From: Trema orientale
Taxonomy: Eukaryota > Streptophyta > Magnoliopsida > Rosales > Cannabaceae
NCBI GenBank assembly: GCA_002914845.1
Contig: JXTC01000270.1
Coordinates: 241,058-305,057 of the forward strand
Direction: 5' to 3'
Length of the DNA: 64,000 nucleotides
The notes below the pieces were generated by a model, which ran no database searches, was not told the origin of the DNA, and saw only the letters and a list, made by a program, of their open reading frames with translations. Numbering within the stretch: the stretch's first letter is position 1; every line of letters starts with the position of its first letter. The position numbers and the translations under genes were made by a program. Positions 1 through 8,621 of the stretch are shown piece after piece.

Positions 1-10
1 TATAAAATTA

Positions 11-182
11 GGGGATGACTACGGTAGGGGCGTCCCTACGTAGGGTCATGCCTTAATTATCGTTGGATGGGAATCTGTGGGGAATAACGGGAATCTGTGG
101 AGAATCTATTTATATACAGATTCCCATCCAACGGTGAATAGACAGGGCCCTACATAGGGACGCCCTTACTGTAGACGCGCCC
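11..182 (-). mobile_element. Mutator-type MITE, copy 1
   Basis: A 172-bp fold-back element whose two ends are long imperfect inverted repeats of about 68 bp. It is the reverse orientation of the copies at 4127-5642. Each arm contains the palindrome CCCTACGTAGGG or a close variant. The 9 bases before it (2-10, ATAAAATTA) recur at 189-197, six bases past the right end, so the target duplication here is offset by an extra AATTAC. No coding capacity. Confidence 0.85.
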
Positions 183-2695
183 AATTACATAAAATTATCC
201 CTATACAAAATAGCATAAATACTTTTTTTCAATAAACAAAACGGTATAAATACATTACAAATAGTTCTTTTAACAACATAATAAACTCTTTACTTAACAC
301 AACATCTCAAAAGCCCCTTGATATCTTATCCGCTCATATAATTCTCTCTATAAACTTGCTCTTTTCACGTTTTTTTCTTCCTTCCTAATTTCCTTTTCAA
401 ATTTATCTTGATTCATGTTTTTGAATTTCTATGTCGCTTCATTGTCTTTTATGATTTTCTCTTCTTTAATTGTTCTCTTCTCATTCTCTTGACTTTTTTT
501 TATTCCTCTCACGATCCTATCTCTCGTATCACTAGAGCGAAAGAAAAGAGAAAAAATTTTATTCAATAGAAAAAGAAAAGAAAAAATAGATGAGTTAAAA
601 TTCTTTGGAAGGCCTTAAGGTAAACCTACTCATAGTGTTTTGAACAATTTTATCATATTAAAGAATATGAAAGTCTGGTGAAATCTTACGGATGTAAAAT
701 TCCTTTCTATTATTTTATTTCCTTCTTTATCTGATTTTGAGTGATGAAAAAAAGTTTTGATGCTTCACTCCAGGCTTCCAAGAAAATTTTTTTTTTAAAA
801 TGGTTAGATTATAGCTAGGCATTTTACTCATAACATGGTGTATTTAAAGTATGGACAGTTATATAATTATATCTTGGATTTTGATTTTTTTTTCCTTTTA
901 ATTCATATCAAACATCATAAATATTAACAATATTGTCCTTCAAATATAGAATTTGTGTCAAATTCATACTTTGTTATAATGAGTTGACTAAATCACTTTT
1001 TTGGGATTTAAACATATATATTTAAAATCAATAAATTTAATACTATTTTAAGGAATTCAACTTTAATACTAAATTAAAATAAATATCCTAATTCAACTTT
1101 TTTTTTTTTTGGAATTTTTCAAATTAAATTTTAATTTGATTTTTTAGATTTTAATATTTGTTATTTCTATTTTTAGTTCTTAATATTTAGGGGAATTTAC
1201 ACCTAGAGACTCCACTAACTCTCATAATAAAAAAAGTGACTCACTCATAAATATTTTTAAAACATATCTCATTTTCATGTCACACACATGAAACTACTAA
1301 GATACCATATTCACCAACAAACCCTAAATACATTCTTCTCCAATAAACTCCAAACTACTTTTGCCACCACCATCAGTCCTGATCCCGACCCTGCTGGCAC
1401 CTCCGCTTGACTATGGTCAAAAAATCTCGACCGTGGTTGAATTTGTTTCGTCGCCTCTCTCGGTTGTTCCAATTAATTTTCGACTAGCGGCCGAAAAATT
1501 TGGCCCTAGTCAAACAATTCGATTGGGGTTGAGTCACCGGTCAAAAGTTTTTAACCGGCATTTGAAAGTTTTTGATCGGCATTCGACTAGGGTCAAACAA
1601 TTTGACCGTAGTCAAACATGGTCCGCCACCTTCCCGGCGTCACCTCCTTCACTTTTAACTTTATGACTTGGTCGAAAATTTTCAATTGGAGTAGAGTTAG
1701 GGATAATTTTAGAACTCTAAAATTTTCATTAAATGACATAGTAATAAAAATCTAAATTTTGTAAATAGTTTATAAGTTATCCATTTTTTTCATTATATAT
1801 TTTAAAAGAGGGTCAAAATTGATAATCCTCTAATATTTATTATTTCTTATTTGTAAACACATGCATTTATATCTCTAAAGAGTATTTTAATAAATTCAGT
1901 AGTCTTCTCGAAAAAAATAAATTCAGTAGTCTAAATTTGGTGCACTTATAAAGCATATACATTTGACAACTTTAAATCTAAAAATTAATGTTGATAATAT
2001 CTCTAATATTAGGTACAAATCCCAAATATATATATATAGTACCTAATCCAATAGGTTTTTTTTTACCTGTGTATAGATATTCTTTTTTAGCCGTTGGATC
2101 ATCATTTAACGGTGATCCAACAACTATGCATGAAAAGGCGTGTATTGTTAATGCTATTTCTCTCTCTTACTTTTTACTATAAAAAATGTGCATAATAAAT
2201 TTTAATTGGCCAAAACAATACATATATATATAGGTAAAAAAAAAAAAACCTACTGGATTGTTGCCCTATATAAATATTCACTCAAGATACAAGTTATATT
2301 TATTAACTATCCACTCAAGATAATATATGCAATTATGCCTAAGAAGTTCTAGACCTAAATGATTGAAAGATCTTGGTAAAGAAATATTGCTTGTCTTGCT
2401 GAATAAATTCTTTGTATAATTCCTTGTTTTGTTAAATTTCTAAGCATAGTTATTATTTTTTTTCTCAAATGAAAAAAAAAAAAAAAGTTATAGATTCTTT
2501 TAGTTGTTGTCATTATTGTTCTTTTTTCCCCCTAATTTTCTAATTTGTAAGACAAAGTATATCATATCCCTTTCCCAAACCCGTAGGGTTTAATCATTAA
2601 TGGCCATGAATTAAAAAGAAGTAAGAATCAGTGTACTTTTATTTTCTTCTCAGCATAAAGTAAATAAGAATAAGGTCTCAGTATAGTTGACGAAG
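183..2695. other. AT-rich intergenic stretch, no gene seen
   Basis: No gene, RNA gene or clear transposon end is recognisable. The stretch is CT-rich near 340-540 and has poly-A/T tracts. The open frame around 1361-1666 opens on TTG and matches no family I know. Bases 2201-2234 are identical to 10263-10296 in the glucanase intron (reported as a finding). Confidence 0.6.
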
Positions 2696-2816
2696 TAGGT
2701 TGGCTCAAGTGGTAAGAGTACACATTATTTAGGATCTCAGTCTTAAGTCGAGTCACACCAGATAGGTAATAGGAATTTTCTTTTAATTTGTAATAAATGG
2801 ATGTTACTAGTTAAGT
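2696..2816 (+). repeat. tRNA-derived SINE-like repeat
   Basis: Bases 2701-2712 (TGGCTCAAGTGG) fit a pol III A box. About 33 bases further on, 2745-2756 is a degenerate B box. The downstream part (about 2766-2816) recurs at about 2981-3030, as expected of a repeated element. No clear target duplication was found. Confidence 0.4.
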
Positions 2817-3140
2817 CTCAGTATAATTTCCTTTAATTATAAATTTAAAATGTAGAACAACAAATATATATGTATATATATATTGAAAAATAGTTGTGGG
2901 TTTAATTATAAATTTAAAATATAGAACAACAAATATATATTTATATATATTGAAAAATAGTTGTAAGAATTGGGTAGTAGTAGGTATTTTTATTTAATTT
3001 GTAATAAGCGGATATAATTAGTTAAGTCCACATTTTTCAAAAAAATAAAAAAAGTCTCAGTATAATTTCCTTTAATTATAAATTTAAAATGTAGAACAAC
3101 AAATATATATGTATATATATATATATATATTAAAAAATAA
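2812..3140. repeat. Local direct repeats of an AT-rich ~85-bp unit
   Basis: A unit beginning with AAGTCTCAGTATAATTTCC and ending in a TATATA run occurs at about 2814-2897 and again at about 3053-3140. A partial copy lies at 2899-2964. The intervening bases repeat the 3' part of the SINE-like unit, so this looks like a local segmental duplication. Confidence 0.7.
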
Positions 3141-3380
3141 TTTGGATAATAACGTCCTTTAATGCCTATTTAATCATTAAAAGGCGAAAACAAATTCACA
3201 AGTAAAGTAAGCCCATTATTTCGCAGGTACAGTATTAGTATTCAGTTATTCTTAATCACAATTATGGAATTTATGGTTGAACTTCTTCCTTCATCCAGAA
3301 AATAATTCAAAAGAAACATTATGACTTATGAGCGAACTAAAGCAAGGTATTTCATTCCTCTCTCTTTTTGAAAGGGTTCA

Positions 3381-3890
3381 TGGTACAAATGATCCCTGAA
3401 TTATTCAATTTGTGGCAATTTGATCCTTAAAGTTCTAATCGTGGCAATTAGGCCATTAAATTTTCCTATTTGAAGCAATTTGGTCATTGAACTATCTAAA
3501 TTACAATATGTTGTTAAATTTATAACAAAAAATACTTGTAAGGATAGCATCTGAAAATATATTTAAATTGAACGAAAGGATATGGAAAGAATAAAATATG
3601 TATTATTTGAATTTTTTAAGGTTCTTATAGTTGTAAATTTAGAGAAAATTTTTCTGGATTGTTCATTTTTATGCTTAAAATTCCAAAATTACTTTTTAAA
3701 TACAATTTTCAGATATTATCACGTGCTCTCCACTTGTGTTTTTAGTTAGAAATTTAATAATAAGTTGTAATTTAGACAGCTCAGGGACCAAATTACTTCA
3801 AATTGAAAAGTTCAAGGGTTTAATTATCATAATTACAACTTTGAGGACTAAATTACCACAAGTTAGATAGTTCAAGAACCATTTGTACCA
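3381..3890. mobile_element. Fold-back (long inverted repeat) element
   Basis: The left end starts TGGTACAAATGATCC and the right end is the inverse, ending ATTTGTACCA. The arms run about 150 bp and contain degenerate sub-repeats (variants of a GGACCAAATTACTTC-like phrase) in opposite orientations. There is no coding capacity. No convincing target duplication was seen, so the superfamily is unassigned. Confidence 0.65.
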
Positions 3891-4126
3891 TTAGCTCATT
3901 TTAATGCTAAATGGGTAAGGGTTAAATAGTTTTCCTCCTGTCAAAGAGTTAAATAAATGCTTAATGTCCTTTTTTTTTTTTTTGACATTTTCAAATTATG
4001 ATTAAATAAATGAAATAAATGAACGAAAGGTAAATTTTTTTTTTACATGGTTGAACAAATATATGAAAAGCAATACAGAGGCACAATATGGTAGCTTTTG
4101 CATTTATTTATTAGTATCATAAAATA

Positions 4127-4313
4127 GAGCACGTCTACAGTAGGGGCGCCCCTACGTATAGCGCCCCTACGTAGGGCTCTGTCTATTTACCGTTGGATGA
4201 GAATCTGTATATAAATAAATTCTCCACAGATTCTCGTTATTCCCCACAGATTCCCATCCAACGATAATTAAGGCATGACCCTACGTAGGGACGCCCCTGC
4301 CGTAGCCATCCCC
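4127..4313 (+). mobile_element. Mutator-type MITE, copy 2 (with internal 15-bp duplication)
   Basis: Same family as copy 1, forward orientation. It is flanked by a perfect 9-bp target duplication CATAAAATA at 4118-4126 and 4314-4322. It is 15 bp longer than its siblings because the phrase GCGCCCCTACGTA is duplicated in the left arm. Its terminus (GAGCACGTC) differs slightly from the usual GGGCGCGTC. Confidence 0.93.
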
Positions 4314-4359
4314 CATAAAATATTTTTAGAATTTATGTTCTGAAAGGTGTATAATTTTA

Positions 4360-4531
4360 GGGCGCGTCTACAGTAGGAGCGCCCCTACGTAAGGTCCTGT
4401 CTATTCACCGTTGGATGGGAATCTGTATATAAATAGATTCTCCACAGATTCCCGTTATTCCCTACAGATTCCCATCCAACGATAATTAAGGCATGACCCT
4501 ACGTAAGGACGTCCCTACCGTAGCCATCCCC
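4360..4531 (+). mobile_element. Mutator-type MITE, copy 3
   Basis: 172 bp, forward orientation, with a perfect 9-bp target duplication ATAATTTTA at 4351-4359 and 4532-4540. It starts only 46 bases after copy 2 ends, but has its own duplication, so it is an independent insertion. Confidence 0.95.
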
Positions 4532-4864
4532 ATAATTTTATATTCAGAAAACTCATTAGGGTTTAATTTAATTTATGTTCTAATTTAGTGTTAGGAGGCA
4601 AATGAGGAACACTTTTGCTAGTTGAATACATCCACCGAGCCACACTGTGGAGAGCAAGGGCTCAAGCCCCTACCGTTATTTTTTATTTTTTTTTAAATAA
4701 GAAAAATATACTCATACATGTAGAATATGTTAAAAAAACAATTAATCCTTATAAAAAGAAAAACAAATTGTAACTATATCTATAACCTCCACTCAAAAAA
4801 ATTTAGTTTAGATTTTTTTTCCTTAAAAAAAATAATTGATATAAATTTTTTTCTTTTATTAAAT

Positions 4865-5036
4865 GGGCGCGTCTACAGTAGGGACGCTCTTACGTAGGGC
4901 CCTGTCTATTCACCGTTGGATGAGAATCTGTATATAAATAGATTCTCCACAGATTCTCGTTATTCTCCACAGATTCTCATCCAATGATAATTAAGGCATG
5001 ACTCTACGTAGGGACGCCCCTACCGTAGCCATTCCC
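4865..5036 (+). mobile_element. Mutator-type MITE, copy 4
   Basis: 172 bp, forward orientation, with a perfect 9-bp target duplication TTATTAAAT at 4856-4864 and 5037-5045. Same inverted-repeat arms and internal CACAGATTC repeats as the other copies. Confidence 0.95.
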
Positions 5037-5470
5037 TTATTAAATTTGGCTGAATTTAGTTAGACTAAGTACGAAAAGCTGAAGAGGGCCTAAATTCATG
5101 TGGACCACCCTTATCTCGAGCATCAAGTTTAACTCAATCTATAAATAAAAGTTAAAAGAAAATTAAAAAATTAACTGTCCTTTTCCCGAAGAGTTAAAAG
5201 TGGACAAACTTCAACTTTTCCTTACTCCTTCTTCCTCAGTAAATATGTTAGAACCCTCTAGAGATATCTCTAGTAAGTAATTCTTTAGATTAAAAAAGTA
5301 CTGATGACCTTGCAAAATAAATGGTTAATATGAAAAATATGTACATTCATATTAATTTTACTAGTTTCTACTATTATCTGGATATGGTATTTTCTTTTAT
5401 GAATCTTGTTAAAAATTGATTACATAACCAAATAGATGACTAATAGATAAAAGGAAATTTATTTATTTAT

Positions 5471-5642
5471 GGGCGCGTCTACAGTAGGGGCGCCCCTACG
5501 TAGGGCCCTGTCTATTCACCGTTGGATGGGAATCTGTATATAAATAGATTCTCCACAGATTCCCGTTATTCCTCACAGATTCCCATCCAACGATAATTAA
5601 GGCATGACCCTACGTAGGGACGCCCCTACCGTAGCCATCCCC
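5471..5642 (+). mobile_element. Mutator-type MITE, copy 5
   Basis: 172 bp, forward orientation, with a perfect 9-bp target duplication TTTATTTAT at 5462-5470 and 5643-5651. Its arms keep both palindromes (TAGGGGCGCCCCTA and CCCTACGTAGGG), so it is a good reference copy of the family. Confidence 0.95.
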
Positions 5643-6792
5643 TTTATTTATATAAGAAAAATATCTTCAATGGTCTTGATAAAAAATTTATTATACTTCA
5701 TTGTTATACAACGTTTTTAAAGTATGAAAACCGTTCGACTATAATTATAGTATTTACTAGTTACTGAATTTTTAAGTTTTCTTTATAGTTTAAGCTCCTA
5801 AATTCTTTACTCCGTTCATGCTCGAATACAAATTCAGAAATAAGGCGATAAATTCATATTGAGGGTAAAAAAAAATAAGGTAGTAAAATGACTAATTATT
5901 TTATTTTTTGTCTAATAATGTGTGATTTGACAAAATTGCAAGGTGTGTATGCGCTTATATACTTGTTGATTTATCATTTTATTGGATAAAGTAGTTTGAG
6001 TTTCGCTTTTAAAGAAAGAACAATTTGCGAACAACTATGTAGCATGTGAAATAAGGTTTACATCTTATAATAAAGTACAATCACCAAAATCTACACCGAA
6101 TAAAGACTAGAGATTCCAAGTGATAAAAGAGAAAAGAAAGATAATAAAAATGACAAAATCTCTCTTGATTTATGCTAAAATATAGTGATAATCTTCCTCC
6201 AAAAACATTTAAAGGACATCCTCTCAAAGTGCAAAAGATAGAAACTTTTCTATGTTATTCTTTTTTTTGAACAATTAATTGTTACTCGAAGGGGGGAAAA
6301 AAGTTATTAAATTCAATTGTGATCGTCAAAAGTATATTCTACGTGCATGTGTATATTTTTTCAAAAAGTACTACAATTTTGACATAAATCAAAAAGGTTA
6401 ATTTAATTTTTTTTTTAAAGGAAGAATTATCGTCCACTACTAAACTCATAAAAAGAGAGAAGATTTTTCGTAATACTTTAGGGAGGGAATTTTGAAATAA
6501 TTCACCAGATCTTTTAAATTTTATTTATTTAATTTGTTATCCCTTTACTGAGATCTGAAGGCAATGCATAATTTTATAATTAAATCAAAGGTGGTACCAC
6601 AAGGCAAGGCATATACAAAGCTCAAGAACTCATCTGATTCCAAATCCTAATCCCCAAAAACACATGATAAACATAAACTAAAACAAAAGCCTCAAAAAAA
6701 AAGAAAAAAGAAAAAAAAAAGTTTCTTAATCGAACGGTTGTCATCCAATTCGTCGGCGACCGACCTCCGAAAAAGTAAGATGACTCTAAATT
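5643..6792. other. AT-rich intergenic stretch, no gene seen
   Basis: No open frame with family resemblance, RNA gene or repeat end is recognisable. Short poly-A and poly-T tracts only. Confidence 0.6.
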
Positions 6793-6844
6793 ACGATAAT
6801 GCCCTTGGCTGTTATTAAACGATAATGCCCTTGGCTGTTATTAA
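6793..6844. repeat. Perfect 26-bp tandem duplication
   Basis: Two head-to-tail copies of a 26-bp unit (6793-6818 and 6819-6844) containing ATAATGCCCTTGGCTG. They are identical, which suggests a recent duplication. It lies about 1.8 kb upstream of the glucanase start codon. Confidence 0.95.
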
Positions 6845-6950
6845 ACGTTAGTCTCTGCCGAGTGCTCATCTGTCCCTTGGGGTTGGGGGGAGAAGAACGT
6901 GAGATGTCTCAGTCATAACGACAGTCGACAACTTAGTGGGCCACGTCATC

Positions 6951-7172
6951 ACTGCCATCCCTAGCTTCTCTCTTTCCTTTCTCCAGGCAATTTGTTTTTT
7001 TTTTTTCGGTTTCATTTTTAAATTTGGAAAGTAAATTTATATAATATTTGAAAAAAAAAAAAAAAAAAACGCCTGAAACATCCCTTTTTCATACGCTTTG
7101 TTGTTTCCAAATTGAAATCCTATTCCGCGTATGATTCAGTTAAAAAAAAAAAATCAGTGAGCCACGTCATCA
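6951..7172 (+). promoter_or_regulatory. Pair of CCACGTCATCACT motifs
   Basis: The 13-bp motif CCACGTCATCACT occurs at 6951-6963 and again at about 7162-7174, with similar bases before it (GTGGG and GTGAG). Its CACGTCA core is the kind of site bound by plant bZIP factors. The pair lies about 0.5-0.7 kb upstream of the putative TATA box of the glucanase gene. Regulatory function is inferred. Confidence 0.35.
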
Positions 7173-7545
7173 CTCACGCCAAATCAAATTCCTCTCAATT
7201 TTTTTTTGGTATTTCTTTTACTTAAATTAACATTGGTTATCAGTTATCACTTTTTTTTTTCCCTATTTTTTGTTAGGGGATGGCTACGGTAGGGGCCTCC
7301 CTACGTAGGGTCATGCCTTAATTATCGTTAGATGGGAATCTGTGGAGAATAACGGGAATCTGTGGAGAATCTATTTATATACAGATTCCCATTCAACGGT
7401 GAATAGACAGGATCTTACGTAGGGCGTCCCTACTGTAGACGCGCCCTTTTTGTTATTATATTTTTTTAAAGGGAAAAAAGTCTGCTACGTCCCTTTTTCA
7501 CACGCTTTCTGGTTTGTAGTTTCCCAAATTAAAATCCCTTTCCGT
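7079..7545. repeat. Diverged direct duplication split by a MITE
   Basis: Bases 7079-7127 (CCCTTTTTCATACGCTTT and what follows) resemble 7487-7545 (CCCTTTTTCACACGCTTT and what follows) in the same orientation. Both run into a poly-A tract. The MITE at 7276-7446 lies between the two copies. Confidence 0.6.
7276..7446 (-). mobile_element. Mutator-type MITE, copy 6
   Basis: 171 bp, reverse orientation like copy 1, with a perfect 9-bp target duplication TTTTTGTTA at 7267-7275 and 7447-7455. It lies about 190 bp upstream of the putative glucanase TATA box, so it may sit within the promoter region. Confidence 0.94.
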
Positions 7546-7633
7546 TGAAAAAAAAAAAAAGAAAAAGGAAATTATTGAAGAGAAGAAGTATGCAATAATT
7601 AATAATTTACCCTATAGATTCACCTAACTCGCT

Positions 7634-7643
7634 TATATAAAAG
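7634..7643 (+). promoter_or_regulatory. Putative TATA box of the glucanase gene
   Basis: TATATAAAAG is followed about 30-60 bases later by a CT-rich tract (CTTCTCTCTCCATCTTCTTC), a common layout for a plant transcription start. The start codon is nearly 1 kb downstream, so a long leader or a 5'-UTR intron would be needed. Confidence 0.4.
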
Positions 7644-8621
7644 AATAATAAGATGTTGGACATTTCCAAAAGCTTCTCTCTCCATCTTCTTCGTTTGTCA
7701 AAATTCTAGCCGTTGGAGGAGTCGGTCAGGAGAGGCTCCCATATTCCGTCGGTTTTAGGGGATAAAAAAGAAAAAAAATCAAAATCAAAATCAAAATCAT
7801 TGAAATTTTCACTCAAACAAAATTTTCATTTTTGGATTTTCATTTTTTGTCATCTTCCTTTTGGCTTTCAATTCCCTTTTTCTTTGTTTTTCTTTCTATA
7901 AAGTTAGTTTCTATACACACATAAATAGATATCGCATTATTTCCCTTGTTCTTTCTTTCTCAAAAGGAAATCCCCAGTTTCCAAAATTTAAATCCTACGC
8001 TTCTTCTTCTTCTTCTTCTTCCATAACCAGTTTTCTTTCATATCCATTCGATTTAAGATCAATTATTATGTTGTCCTAAATCGATTCCAAAACTGTTTTT
8101 AAGATCTGAATTTTGAAAACATTTTGGATCATAAAAATAAAGGCAATAATAACAACAATAATAATGTCAATTTTGAGATTTGTCATCTCCTCTTATTGGT
8201 TGGTGAAATAGTGGGGAAACCAAAGGAGTGGTTCTTATATTACTTCTATTTCACATTCCTTTTTCGCTTTTCTTCTTCGTCTTCTTCTTTCTTTTTTTTT
8301 TGGGTTGAAAAAAATATATAAAGATATTCCCTTTTTTTTATTTGGTTCGATTCTTTTTCTTTCTCACTTTCTCGTTATAAATTTTCGTGGGAAAATAATA
8401 GGGTGGGGGAAAGTAAGATGGCTTGATTTTCGCCGATCTTAGGAACCCACCTGCTAAAACCGTTTCTTTTTCCCTCCCTTGATTATTAAAAAATACAAAA
8501 AAAAAAAAAAACAGAGTTTAGTTGTATTTATATTTAAGGGTTATACAGTTACTTGTTCCTTTTTCAAAGGGAAATCCAGAGTATTTTCCCTTGTATTTTC
8601 TCGGGAAAATCAGTGGGAATC

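Noticed and set aside
1361..1666. 101-codon open frame
   Set aside because: It begins on TTG, not ATG. It has low-complexity Pro/Ser composition, GACCGTGGTCAAA-type local repeats and no family resemblance.
4625..4672. B-box-like GGGCTCAAGCCCC suggesting a tRNA or SINE
   Set aside because: No acceptable A box at the right distance on the same strand and no cloverleaf.
7713..8321. Several 60-70-codon frames ahead of the glucanase ATG
   Set aside because: Low-complexity Ser/Phe/Asn translation of TTC and AAT repeats in the presumed leader. At most they are upstream frames.
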